The position numbers and the translations under genes are program-made. The notes beneath the pieces were generated by a model. The model saw nothing but the letters and a program-made list of their open reading frames with translations. It had not been told where the DNA came from and did not search any database. Source: CAWJPW01 sp963844845 (lineage in GTDB: Bacteria; Acidobacteriota; Thermoanaerobaculia; Thermoanaerobaculales; Sulfomarinibacteraceae). From it: 64,000 bases of DNA. The DNA lies in assembly GCA_963844845.1 (NCBI GenBank), contig CAWJPW010000001.1, positions 310,001-374,000 of the forward strand, given 5' to 3'. Below are positions 36,679 to 45,362 of this stretch, piece by piece. Within the stretch, counting starts at the first letter, position 1, and every line of letters begins with the position of its first letter.

Positions 36679-37037
36679 GCCGCGCCGCCTCCGGCGCGGC
36701 CGGTCCGGACCGAGCCGTAGCCATCCGCGTCCAGGTACTGTACGCACCGGGCTGTCCCCACGCCGGCCCCACCGGCGAGCTGATCTGCGCCGTCGCCCGC
36801 GAGCACGAGATCCACATCGTTCTGGAGGAGGACCTGGTGCCGGACCCGGCGGAGGGACCGGCGCTCGGGTTCCGCGGCAGCCCCACCGTGCTGGTGGACG
36901 GAGTCGACCTCGAGCCCTGCCTGAGGCCACGCGACGAGGAGTTCGCCGGCTTCGGGTGACGGCGCTACGGGGCATCGGGCATGCCCGGCCGCGAGCTGAT
37001 CCTGGAGGCCCTCACCGAGGCAGCCGCCCGAACCTGA
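36675..37037 (+). CDS. Thioredoxin-fold protein with in-frame UGA, probable selenoprotein
   Basis: Read to the first stop, it is 94 residues; if UGA 36957-36959 is decoded as selenocysteine, it is 120 residues ending at TGA 37035. The N-terminal part has QVLYAPGCPHAGP and LGFRGSPTVLVDGVDLEP, typical of a MerB-like thioredoxin-fold family. The text after UGA (RRYGASGMPGRELILEAL) matches that family's C-terminus, where the UGA position is normally Cys in a C-R-x-Y motif. A GGGCA/TGCCC stem (36970-36986) starts 10 bases after the UGA, a bacterial-SECIS-like spacing. Function unknown; likely redox or metal-thiol chemistry. Confidence 0.7.
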
Positions 37038-37059
37038 GGCCGGCTCCCGGGGGCCGTTC

Positions 37060-37065
37060 TACAAT
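37060..37065 (+). promoter_or_regulatory. -10 box for MutS-like gene (leaderless candidate)
   Basis: TACAAT ends eight bases before ATG 37074 and there is no Shine-Dalgarno between, so the transcript probably begins at or beside the start codon. Confidence 0.45.
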
Positions 37066-37073
37066 GCCCGGCG

Positions 37074-38756
37074 ATGCAGGCGCCCGCTGGACTCGTGGTC
37101 CCCATCGCGCTCACCGCCGCCCTGGTGGTCGGGATTCTCGTGCTGGCCCGGCGTGGCCGGACGAAGGCGCGCGCCGAGCTGCGCTCGTGGTGGGGCCGGG
37201 TGCCGCCAGGGCAGCCCGGCGCCTGCGCCGCCGCCTCCCTTGACGCGCTGTGGGGCGGCGACAGCCGAAGTAGTGAGGCGTATCGCCTGGACGACCGAAC
37301 CTGGCACGACCTCGACCTCGACGCCGTCTTCGAGCGCCTCGACCGCTGTACCTCCCCCATCGGGTCCCAGGTCCTCTACCTCACGCTTCGACGGCCCGAG
37401 CCGGAACCCGAGACCGCCATCGCCCGCCGCACCCTCGCCGACCAGCTGGCTGGTGACGCGGACCTGCGCGAGCGGGTCCAGCTGTGTCTCCGCCACGTCC
37501 GCGATCCCCACGCCGCCCGGGTGGCCGAGATGCTCTGGCGGCCCCTGCCGCACCCGCCGCGCCTGGCCGCCCTCGCGCCGCTACTCACCGCCGCCGCGCT
37601 CGCCCTCCCCCTGCTGATCTGGCAGGGCCTCGCATCGCCGGTGCTGCTCCTCGGCCTCTTCGTGGTCAACACCGCCGTGCACTTCGCCCACCGCCGCCGG
37701 ATCGACGACCTGCCGCTCGCCCAGCTGGGCGGTCTCGTGCGGGCCGGCACGCGCGCCGCGCGGCTCACCGATCCCCGTCTCCACCCGCTCTCCTCCGAGG
37801 CCGCCCCGGCCGCCGCAGCGACGTCCAGGCTCGGCCATAGGCTGGCGCCGCTCCAGGCCGACGACGGGGTCGGGCTTCTCCAGTACGTGAAGATCTACCT
37901 CCTGGTGGACGTCATCGCCTACAACGCGGTCGTCGCCCTGGTACGCCGCAGGCTGCCCGAGCTCCGCCGGCTCTTCCTCGCCCTGGGGCGGATCGACGCC
38001 CTGCTGGCGGTGGCCTCGTTCCGCGTCGATCACCCCGGCACGTGCCGTCCCGAGACGGTCGCCGGATCCGCCGGTGCCCACGTCGAAGGCGCGTGGCACC
38101 CCCTCGTCACCGCGCCGGTCGCCAACGACTACCGGCCCGAGCCCCGAGCCGCCCTGGTCACCGGCTCCAACATGGCCGGCAAGACCACCTTCCTCAAGAC
38201 CATCGGCGTCAACGCCGTGCTCGCGAGGGCCATCGACCTCGCCTGCGCCGACGCCTGGGTCATGCCCCCGCTGCGGGTCCTCACCTCCATCGGCCGCGCC
38301 GACAACCTCATCGAGGGACGAAGCTACTACCTGGCCGAGGTGGAGTCGATCCTGCGCCTGGTCCGAGCAGCAAACGGCGACGCCCGCCACCTGTTCATCG
38401 CCGACGAGGTCTTCCGCGGCACCAATCCCGAGGAGCGGATGGCGGCCGGCACCGCCGTCCTCCGCCACCTCGCCCGCCCGCCACACCTGGTCCTGGCGGC
38501 AACCCACGACCACGAGATGGTGGCGTTGCTGGCCGCGGCGTACGGCTGCTACCACTTCGCCGAGGCTCTGGACGAGCACGGGCTCTCCTTCGACTACCGG
38601 CTGCGCCCGGGGCCCGCGACCACCCGCAACGCCATCGCCTTGCTCGAGCACATGGGCTACCCACCCGCCGTGCTCGACGAGGCCCGGCGCCTCGTCCGTC
38701 AGCACGCGCCGGCGGCCAACGCCGTCCTTTCCGCCGAGCGCCCGGAGGAGCCATGA
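37074..38756 (+). CDS. Membrane-anchored MutS-like ATPase
   Basis: 560 residues. An N-terminal helix (VPIALTAALVVGILVLA) and a helix pair near 180-215 suggest membrane attachment. The C-terminal ~220 residues are the MutS ABC-type ATPase: Walker A TGSNMAGKTTFLKT (~364-377), signature-like YYLAEVESILRL, Walker B HLFIADEVFRGTN, and ATHDHEM. Mismatch-recognition and clamp domains of MutS are missing. Similar short MutS-related membrane proteins are common, but their function is not known; DNA mismatch repair is unlikely. It overlaps the cupin gene by four bases. Confidence 0.88.
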   Translation: MQAPAGLVVPIALTAALVVGILVLARRGRTKARAELRSWWGRVPPGQPGACAAASLDALWGGDSRSSEAYRLDDRTWHDLDLDAVFERLDRCTSPIGSQVLYLTLRRPEPEPETAIARRTLADQLAGDADLRERVQLCLRHVRDPHAARVAEMLWRPLPHPPRLAALAPLLTAAALALPLLIWQGLASPVLLLGLFVVNTAVHFAHRRRIDDLPLAQLGGLVRAGTRAARLTDPRLHPLSSEAAPAAAATSRLGHRLAPLQADDGVGLLQYVKIYLLVDVIAYNAVVALVRRRLPELRRLFLALGRIDALLAVASFRVDHPGTCRPETVAGSAGAHVEGAWHPLVTAPVANDYRPEPRAALVTGSNMAGKTTFLKTIGVNAVLARAIDLACADAWVMPPLRVLTSIGRADNLIEGRSYYLAEVESILRLVRAANGDARHLFIADEVFRGTNPEERMAAGTAVLRHLARPPHLVLAATHDHEMVALLAAAYGCYHFAEALDEHGLSFDYRLRPGPATTRNAIALLEHMGYPPAVLDEARRLVRQHAPAANAVLSAERPEEP

Positions 38757-39133
38757 TCACGACCATCAACCTCGCCGACAAGCTGGCGCTGTTCCACAGC
38801 TGCTGGGACCCCAAGATCATCGGCGAGTTCAACGGCCAGCACCTCAAGCTGGCCAAGCTCGCGGGCGAGTTCGTGTGGCACGCCCATGCCGAGGCCGATG
38901 AGCTCTTCCTGGTCCTGTCCGGGACCCTCGAGATGCAGCTGCGCGACCGTGTGCTGCAGGTGGCCCCCGGAGAGCTGGTGATCATTCCCCGGGGCGTCGA
39001 GCATTGCCCGCGCGCCCCCCGAGAGGTGCACGTGCTCCTGGTCGAGCCCGTCGGAACCGTCAACACCGGCACCGCGCCCGGAGATCGCACGGTGTCCGAT
39101 CCGGAGTGGATCGTGCCGAAGGTGCGACGATAG
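38753..39133 (+). CDS. Cupin-domain protein
   Basis: 126 residues, ATG 38753 overlapping the MutS-like stop. Cupin motifs: FVWHAHAEADELFLVLSGTL and VAPGELVIIPRGVEHCPRA (metal His/His/Glu and His). Resembles small stand-alone cupins of unknown substrate. It is coupled to the MutS-like gene. Confidence 0.88.
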   Translation: MITTINLADKLALFHSCWDPKIIGEFNGQHLKLAKLAGEFVWHAHAEADELFLVLSGTLEMQLRDRVLQVAPGELVIIPRGVEHCPRAPREVHVLLVEPVGTVNTGTAPGDRTVSDPEWIVPKVRR

Positions 39134-39149
39134 TCTCGGGAGAACGCTC

Positions 39150-39578
39150 ACGAAGGTCTGCTCCAATCCCGAGTGCCCCGACGTGGAGCTCTTCGGCGTC
39201 CAGGGCGAGTACGGCGACACCGTGGAGGTCTGCCCGAGGTGCGGCGAGGCTCTGGCCCCGGTCCCTGTCGCGGGGGCGTCCGGCGGCGTGCCTCCTGCCG
39301 CGGTCTACGAGCGCGCGGGCGCAGTGACCAACGCCGCGCTGGTCCCCCTCGCCAAGTCGCTGCTCCAGGCCGAGGGTATCGCCTATGTCACCCGCAACGA
39401 GTACACCCAGGAGATGCTCGGATGGGGCTCCTTCGGCACCGGCTTCAACGCGGTGATCGGGGCGATCGAGCTGTGGGTGGACGCCCACCGGCTCGAAGAG
39501 GCCGTGGAGATTCTCGGCGACCTCGAACGGCCCAGCACGCTCGTGCTGGACGATCCTCTCGAGGAGGACGCCCCATGA
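39150..39578 (+). CDS. DUF2007-like protein with N-terminal zinc ribbon; possible ACG start
   Basis: 142 residues if started at ACG 39150. The zinc ribbon requires the N-terminal pair CSNPEC plus CPRC, and the first ATG/GTG/TTG in frame (GTG 39183) would delete half of it. GGGAG at 39138-39142 is seven bases before the ACG, and no standard start lies between the upstream stop and the ribbon. Residues 55-130 match DUF2007 (VPLAKSLLQAEGIAYVTRNE, IELWVDAHRLEEAVEIL). An ATG-to-ACG sequence error is the main alternative. Overlaps the next gene. Confidence 0.7.
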   Translation, partial: TKVCSNPECPDVELFGVQGEYGDTVEVCPRCGEALAPVPVAGASGGVPPAAVYERAGAVTNAALVPLAKSLLQAEGIAYVTRNEYTQEMLGWGSFGTGFNAVIGAIELWVDAHRLEEAVEILGDLERPSTLVLDDPLEEDAP

Positions 39579-40036
39579 CGTCACGGGCCGCGGTGGATGC
39601 GTTTCTCGCTCAGACGACTCTGGCCTTGGCCGGAGCCTCGCGCACCGGCAAGAAGTTTGGCAACACCGTCCTCAAGGAGCTGCGCGGCAAGGGCTACGAG
39701 GTGGTCCCCGTGCACCCGGAAGCCGAAACCGTGGACGGCCTCCCCTGCGTGCAGTCACTGGCTCACCTGCCACGAAGCGTGGGCGGCCTGATACTCGTCG
39801 TACCCCCGCACGCGAGCGAGCGCCTGGTGGCGGAGGCGGCGGCGGCGGGCATCCAGCGGTTGTGGCTGCAGCAGGGCTCGGAGTCCGAGGAGGCCCTGCA
39901 GCGCTGCCGCGAGGCCGGTATCAGCGCGGTGGCCGGTGAGTGCATCCTCATGTTCGCCGAGCCCGCGGGCTTCGTGCACCGTGTCCACCGCGGCCTCTGG
40001 CGGATCCTCGGGAAGCTGCCGGCCGCCGACAGCTGA
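39575..40036 (+). CDS. CoA-binding domain protein (YccU-like)
   Basis: 153 residues, ATG 39575 in the overlap ATGA. Rossmann-type CoA-binding domain: TLALAGASRTGKKFGNTVLKEL, GYEVVPVHPEAETVDGLPC, GGLILVVPP and ECILMFAEPAGFVHRVHRGL. The family is widespread, small and cytosolic, and binds CoA-like nucleotides; physiological role not settled. Last gene of the short run starting with the MutS-like gene. Confidence 0.92.
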   Translation: MTSRAAVDAFLAQTTLALAGASRTGKKFGNTVLKELRGKGYEVVPVHPEAETVDGLPCVQSLAHLPRSVGGLILVVPPHASERLVAEAAAAGIQRLWLQQGSESEEALQRCREAGISAVAGECILMFAEPAGFVHRVHRGLWRILGKLPAADS

Positions 40037-40235
40037 GAGTGGGTCCAGGGGGCTCGAGGGCGGGGAGTGAGGAACCTGCCGACCCACACCTGCCGTCACC
40101 GATCACCTGGCCCACCGTCCTGGCGGCGCACGACGCAGAGAGCAGCGTCGCTGTAGCGACATCGAGCGCGCCTCCGCTTCACTCGTCAGCGGAGATGGGG
40201 GCGGGAGGGGCCGCGGCATGCGATGATGCCTCCCC

Positions 40236-41444
40236 ATGGAGACCCTCACCGCTCGTGCTGCGCGTCGCCTCGCGCTGGCCCGCGCCGGGCTGCTCAAACC
40301 GGGATGGACATCGATGCCCGTCCGGTCCAGCGGCCACGGACGCCGTGCCAGGAGCGCCGCGCACCGGGTGATCGGCCGCTTCGGCTACCTGCAGCTGGAC
40401 ACCGTGGCGGTGGCGGGCGCCCGCAGCCACGCCCTCGTCCTGATGTCGCGCCTGGAAGGGTTCAGCCCCTCCCTCGCCGAGCAGCTCCTGCAGCCCGGCG
40501 AGCCGCTCTTCGAGTACTGGGGGCACGAGGCCAGCTGGCTTCCTCTCGAGCTCTACCCGCTGTTCGACTTCCGCCGCCGGGCCTTCGTCCACCACCCATG
40601 GTGGGGAGACCTGGTGGGCGCGCATCCCGATGTGGCCGACCGCCTCCGTCACCGCATCCGTGACGAGGGGCCGCTGCGGTCGGCCGACATGGAGGGAGAC
40701 GGCGGCCGCGGCTGGTGGGACCTCAAGCTGGCCAAGAAGGTGGCCACCGCACTGTGGTCTTCTGGGGAGCTTGCGATCCGCGAGCGCTCGGGTTTTCAGC
40801 GCACCTACGACCTCGCGGAGCGGGTCATCCCCGAGGCGCTCCAGCGAAACCCCCTCCCAGAGCCGGAGGCGCTCGAGCGGCTCCTCCTCCTCGCCCTCGA
40901 CGGCCACGGCTGGGCGACCACCGGCACCCTGGTACGGACCTGGCGTCTGCAGCGGCAGTCGGAGAGAGTCGCTGCCGCCCTGCGGCGCCTCGAGGCGCGC
41001 GGCGCAGTGGCGCCGTGTACGATCCGCTTTGCCGACGGACGCCGTAGCCGCGGCTGGATCCAGCCGGCCGACCTCGAGCTGGCGGCGCGCCTGGAGGGCG
41101 TCCGCCCGCACCACGACCGCGGCGTCCTCCTTTCGCCATTCGACCCCCTCCTCTGGGACCGTGCCCGGGTGGAGGCGCTCTTCGGCTTCCACCAGGTGCT
41201 GGAGATCTTCAAGCCGGCGGCGCGTCGGCGCTACGGCTACTACTGCCTGCCGGTACTGGCAGGCGAGCGCCTGGTGGCGCGCCTGGACCTCAAAGCGGAG
41301 CGACAGAGCGGCACGCTCCGGGTGCTGTCGCGGCGCTTCGAGGGACCTGACCCCGCGCGCCCGGCACATCCGGCGGACGGCGAGGCCGCGCGCTCGGCCC
41401 TCGCCCGCTACGCCGCGGCGCTGGACCTCGCAGCAGTGGAGTGA
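40236..41444 (+). CDS. YcaQ-family DNA glycosylase-like protein
   Basis: 402 residues. The HTH_42/YcaQ family is recognised from the N-terminal winged-helix region, the GYLQLDTVAVAGARSHALVL segment with the catalytic-type QxD (Gln53-Leu-Asp55), FEYWGHEASWLPLELYPLF, and LLSPFDPLLWDRARVEALFGF. YcaQ/AlkX enzymes unhook interstrand DNA crosslinks. The match is strong; activity on a given lesion is inferred. Confidence 0.93.
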   Translation: METLTARAARRLALARAGLLKPGWTSMPVRSSGHGRRARSAAHRVIGRFGYLQLDTVAVAGARSHALVLMSRLEGFSPSLAEQLLQPGEPLFEYWGHEASWLPLELYPLFDFRRRAFVHHPWWGDLVGAHPDVADRLRHRIRDEGPLRSADMEGDGGRGWWDLKLAKKVATALWSSGELAIRERSGFQRTYDLAERVIPEALQRNPLPEPEALERLLLLALDGHGWATTGTLVRTWRLQRQSERVAAALRRLEARGAVAPCTIRFADGRRSRGWIQPADLELAARLEGVRPHHDRGVLLSPFDPLLWDRARVEALFGFHQVLEIFKPAARRRYGYYCLPVLAGERLVARLDLKAERQSGTLRVLSRRFEGPDPARPAHPADGEAARSALARYAAALDLAAVE

Positions 41445-41487
41445 GACTACATCGGTGCTAAAGTCGGCGGGAGATCCGGAGCGTCTC

Positions 41488-41964
41488 GTGATACCCATCT
41501 ACCGCCACACCCAGATCGGCTGGACCATCCTGGCGATGCTCGCCGGTGCGCTGGCTCTGGTGATCGTCGTCTCCCTGCCCGCGCAGGCCCCGACGATCGT
41601 CCTCATCACCCTGGCCGTCCTGACGCTGGCCGCGCTCCTCTTCGGCTCGCTCACCGTAAGCGTCGACGACACCGCCGTGCGCTGGCACTTCGGCCCCGGA
41701 GTCTGGCACAAGAGCCTTCCCCTCGCCGAGGTGGCGGATCTTTGTGTCATTCGCACGCGCTGGTGGTACGGCTGGGGCATCCGCATCAGCCCGCATGGCT
41801 GGCTCTACAACGTCTCGGGTCTCGGCGCCGTGGCCATCACCCGGACGGACGGCCGCCAGGTGTGGCTCGGAAGCGACGAGCCGGAGCGGCTCGCGGAGGC
41901 GATCGAACAGGCGAGGAGCCTGAGGGAATGGGGCCGACGCGAGGGCGTGAGGGATGAGAGGTAA
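41488..41964 (+). CDS. Hypothetical membrane protein with PH-like domain
   Basis: 158 residues from GTG 41488 with GGAG upstream. Two N-terminal helices (IGWTILAMLAGALALVIVVSL, PTIVLITLAVLTLAALLF) precede a soluble beta-rich region (LTVSVDDTAVRWHFGPGVW, IRISPHGWLYNVSG) that looks like a bacterial PH domain. Function unknown. Confidence 0.75.
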   Translation: MIPIYRHTQIGWTILAMLAGALALVIVVSLPAQAPTIVLITLAVLTLAALLFGSLTVSVDDTAVRWHFGPGVWHKSLPLAEVADLCVIRTRWWYGWGIRISPHGWLYNVSGLGAVAITRTDGRQVWLGSDEPERLAEAIEQARSLREWGRREGVRDER

Positions 41965-42184
41965 CGAGCAGATGGTAACCGGCTCCCGCCCCCGGTAGAC
42001 GCCTGATGGTGCTCCACCGTGGGGCGGTGCCGTGCGTGTTGGCGTCGTGACGACGTCAGAAGTGCACACCTCTCGCCTTTCTGCGTTCACGCTCTCCCGG
42101 TCGGGCGGCGGTTGGGCGCCCTACCCTGCTCGGTTACACTGCTGCCCAGCAACGGACCCATGACCTGATGCAGGGGGGGCGGGG

Positions 42185-42508
42185 ATGCCGCTACACGCCG
42201 AACCGAGGCTCGGCCTCAAGCGCGCCTACTGGTGGCGTTTCGTGGTGACGTGGGTGGTGCTCGTCTTCCTCGTGTTCGTACCCAGCGGCTTCCGTGACCC
42301 CAGCGGCAACCCCCTATCGCTCGCCATCGCCGCGGTGGCTCTCCTGTCGATGGCCGGCCTCACCGGCGCCCTGCTGTTCTCGTCCGGCGCCCGCGCCCGC
42401 CTGCTCGACCCCCAGGCCTCCATGGCTGCGCAGCGCACCTACGTGGCGCTTCTCTTCGCCGCCTCGCTGACCACCGGCCTGGCGGTGCTCGCCAAGGCGC
42501 TCCTGTGA
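42185..42508 (+). CDS. Hypothetical membrane protein
   Basis: 107 residues; GGGGGGGCGGGG before ATG and a TACACT box at about 42135. Three hydrophobic helices. No family recognised. Confidence 0.6.
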   Translation: MPLHAEPRLGLKRAYWWRFVVTWVVLVFLVFVPSGFRDPSGNPLSLAIAAVALLSMAGLTGALLFSSGARARLLDPQASMAAQRTYVALLFAASLTTGLAVLAKALL

Positions 42509-42543
42509 CTCCCCGCAACCTTGACCGGCTCGGTGGCTGAGCC

Positions 42544-42954
42544 ATGCCCGGGGAGGACCCGCGCACCGTGGCCCCGGGCCACCGCAGAGTCCTCGCCGTC
42601 GATGCAGCGATCAACCTGCTTCTGGGCATCACCCTCGTGTGGCTGCCCTCACCAATGATGGCCTGGCTGGGTCTCCCTCCCGCCGGAAGCCGGCTCTACT
42701 CTACCGTCCTGGGCGGGGTCCTGGTCGGGATAGGCCTCGCCCTGCTCCTCGAGCTGTTCGGTCGCCGCGGCCTCGGCCTCGACGGCGCCGTCGTCATCAA
42801 CATCTGCGGGGCCGGCCTCCTGGTGCTGTGGCTGGTGGCGCGCCGAGAGCTTCTTTCCACAGGCGCCGCCGCGGTGCTGTGGGGAGTCGCCGCGGCGGTC
42901 CTGCTCATCGCCGTCGTGGAGCTCGCCATGTCCCCCAGACCGCGCCACCGCTGA
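42544..42954 (+). CDS. Hypothetical membrane protein
   Basis: 136 residues with four predicted helices (AINLLLGITLVWLP, GGVLVGIGLALLLELFG, AVVINICGAGLLVLWLVA, AAVLWGVAAAVLLIAVVEL). The pattern resembles small DoxX-like or DUF4345-type membrane proteins, but I cannot place it confidently. Confidence 0.65.
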   Translation: MPGEDPRTVAPGHRRVLAVDAAINLLLGITLVWLPSPMMAWLGLPPAGSRLYSTVLGGVLVGIGLALLLELFGRRGLGLDGAVVINICGAGLLVLWLVARRELLSTGAAAVLWGVAAAVLLIAVVELAMSPRPRHR

Positions 42955-43077
42955 CGATCAGGGTCCCTTCCCCGCTACGGCGAGGCCGCGCGGTACACCC
43001 CGTGCAATCAGACGGCTGTCGACATGATCTCGGGGGCTCGCCCGATCACGATTCCAGTAGAGCGTCCATAGCTGACC

Positions 43078-44229
43078 TCAGTCCAGGCGCTTCTGGAAGC
43101 GGAGAGCGGCCAGAGTCAGGAAGCTGACGCCGAAGGCCGCCAGGGCCGCCGCCTGGGGCCACAGCGTGGCGAGGCCCGAGCCGCGCAGGAACACGCCGCG
43201 CAGGATCACCGCGTAGTAGCGCAGCGGGATGACGTAGGTGAAGAGCTGCAGCGCCCGCGGCATGTTCTCGATGGGAAAGAGCAGGCCCGAGAGGTAGATC
43301 ATCGGCGCCATCAGCAGGAAGGCCGAGGTCATCATCGCCTGCTGCTGATTGGAGACGAGGGTGGAGACCAGCAGCCCCAGCCCCAGGGTGTTGAGCAGAA
43401 AGAGCATGGTCAGGCCGACGAGGACGACGAGCGAGCCCTCGAGCGGCACTCCGAACCAGAGCACGGCGATGGCGGAGACCAGCAGCGTGTCCACCAGTCC
43501 GATCACCGCGAAGGGGAAGAGCTTGCCGACGATGAGCTGCCACGGCCGCACCGGCGTGACAATGAGCTGCTCCATGGTGCCGATCTCCTTCTCGCGCACC
43601 ACGCCCATGGACGACAGCACCATGGTGAGGATGAGGAGCACCATCGCAAGCACCGCCGGCACGTAGAACCACCGGCTGCGCAGGTCGGGGTTGTACCAGA
43701 CCCGCGGGACCAGCTCCACCTGGCCCACCGCCAGCGGCGGCGCGCCCGCCTCCCGGCTCTGCCGCCGAAAGCGCGCGAGCCGCGCCCGCACCAGGCGCGC
43801 CGACTCGCCACTGACGATCTGCGAGGCGTAGCCGAGGCCGATGGCGGCGCTCGCCGAGTCGCTGCCGTCGACGATGAGCTGCACCTCGGGAGACCGGCCA
43901 GCCGCCACCGCCTCGCCGTAGCCGCGGCCGACCACCAGCGCCATCTGCGCCCCGCCGTCCACCAGGCGCGGCTCCACCGCCGCCACGCTGTCCTCGGCGC
44001 CCACCAGTGAAAACCAGTGGGAGCTGGTGAAGCGGTCCACCAGGCGCTGGCTGGCCGGAGTGTGGTCGAGGTCCACCAGCATCAACGGCACCCGGCTGAC
44101 GTCCAGGTTGGCGGCATAGCCCAGCAGCACCAGCTGCAGCACCGGCGCCATGAACACCATTGGCAGCATCTTGCGGTCGCGCTTGAGCTGCAGGAACTCC
44201 TTTCGGATCACGCGAAGCAGGACGTCCAC
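43078..44229 (-). CDS. ABC-2 transporter permease (YbhR/YhhJ type)
   Basis: 383 residues; GTG 44229 is six bases after GGGAGG, better than the TTG at 44235. N-terminal helix (MVFMAPVLQLVLLGYAANLD), a ~150-residue external domain, VWYNPDLRSRWFYVPAVLAMVLLI, then the ABC-2 core with VVREKEIGTMEQLIVTPVRPWQLIVGK. Last gene of the TetR-led exporter operon. By analogy with YbhR/YbhS it should form a heterodimer with the neighbouring permease to export drugs or cations; substrate unproven. Confidence 0.94.
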   Translation of the reverse strand: MDVLLRVIRKEFLQLKRDRKMLPMVFMAPVLQLVLLGYAANLDVSRVPLMLVDLDHTPASQRLVDRFTSSHWFSLVGAEDSVAAVEPRLVDGGAQMALVVGRGYGEAVAAGRSPEVQLIVDGSDSASAAIGLGYASQIVSGESARLVRARLARFRRQSREAGAPPLAVGQVELVPRVWYNPDLRSRWFYVPAVLAMVLLILTMVLSSMGVVREKEIGTMEQLIVTPVRPWQLIVGKLFPFAVIGLVDTLLVSAIAVLWFGVPLEGSLVVLVGLTMLFLLNTLGLGLLVSTLVSNQQQAMMTSAFLLMAPMIYLSGLLFPIENMPRALQLFTYVIPLRYYAVILRGVFLRGSGLATLWPQAAALAAFGVSFLTLAALRFQKRLD

Positions 44230-44231
44230 GG

Positions 44232-45362
44232 TCAACCTCCCTGGCGGGCGAAGCGCGCCGACGCCAGACCCATCACCACCACGGTGTAGATCGCCAGCGC
44301 TCCCATCTGATCCCAGTAGGGGCCGAGCCCCGTGCCCTTGAGCATGATGCCGCGCAGAATGGTGATGTAGTAGCGGGCCGGCACGACGTGGCTGATCACC
44401 TGCAGCCAGCCCGGCATGTTGTGGATGGGGAACACGAACCCCGAGAGGAAGATGCTCGGCAGCAGCGAGGCGAAGACGCCGAGCTGGAAGGCCATCGCCT
44501 GGGAGCTCGCGATCGTCGAGATGAGCAGCCCGAACCCGAAGCTGCCGATGAGGTAGAGCACGGTGGCGCCGAGCAGCGCGACGTACGAGCCGCGCACCTC
44601 CACCTGGAAGAGCAGGCGCGCGGCGCCTAGGATCAGCGCCGTCGCCGTCAGGCTGATGCCCAGGTAGGGCCCCATCTTGCCCAGCAGCACCTGCGGGGTC
44701 CGTAGCGGCGCCACCCTGAGCTGCTCCATGGTGCCGCGCTCGATCTCGCGCACCACCGACAGGGCGGTGGAGAGAACGGCGGTCACCATCAGGATGAAGC
44801 CCACCAGCCCCGGCACCAGGAACACCGACGACTTGAGCTCGGGGTTGTACCAGACCCGGGGCCGGTAGGCGATGCCCGCGTCCAGCACCACCAGTGCGCC
44901 GGCCTTGCGCAGGGCGCTCCGGATCAGACCGGCGTTCACCGCTGCGATCGCGCCCTGGGCGTAGCCGAGGGCGGTAGTCGCGGTGTTGGAGTCGCTCCCG
45001 TCCATGAGGAGCTGGACGCGGGCGGTACGCCCGGCCGCCAGATCCTCACCGAAGCGTTCGGGGATGACAAGCACGCCGCGGGCACGGTCGGTGGCGAGCA
45101 CCTCCTCGGCGTCGCCGTCCACCGGCAGCGACCCGGCCAGTGCGAACCGGCGAGACTGGAAGAAGGTGTCGAGGAGCTGGCGGCTGGCGGCGCCCGGGTC
45201 GCGGTTCTGCACGACCAGGGCCAGGCCTTCGACGTCGAAGTTCACGGCGTACCCGAACACCACCAGCATGAACGCGGGAATCCCCAGCAGCATGATGAGC
45301 GACAGGGGGTCGCGGGAGATCTGCCGCATCTCCTTGACAGCGACGGCGAGGATCTTCTTCAC
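44232..45362 (-). CDS. ABC-2 transporter permease (YbhS type)
   Basis: 376 residues from GTG 45362. Same architecture as the downstream permease: N-terminal helix with IPAFMLVVFGYAVNFD, external domain, RVWYNPELKSSVFLVPGLVGFILM, VVREIERGTMEQLRVAPL and four to five helices. The start overlaps the ATPase stop (four bases), so translation is coupled. Confidence 0.95.
   Translation of the reverse strand: MKKILAVAVKEMRQISRDPLSLIMLLGIPAFMLVVFGYAVNFDVEGLALVVQNRDPGAASRQLLDTFFQSRRFALAGSLPVDGDAEEVLATDRARGVLVIPERFGEDLAAGRTARVQLLMDGSDSNTATTALGYAQGAIAAVNAGLIRSALRKAGALVVLDAGIAYRPRVWYNPELKSSVFLVPGLVGFILMVTAVLSTALSVVREIERGTMEQLRVAPLRTPQVLLGKMGPYLGISLTATALILGAARLLFQVEVRGSYVALLGATVLYLIGSFGFGLLISTIASSQAMAFQLGVFASLLPSIFLSGFVFPIHNMPGWLQVISHVVPARYYITILRGIMLKGTGLGPYWDQMGALAIYTVVVMGLASARFARQGG

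Noticed and set aside
37074..38756. DNA mismatch repair gene mutS
   Set aside because: It has only the ATPase core, plus membrane helices; mismatch-binding and clamp domains are missing.
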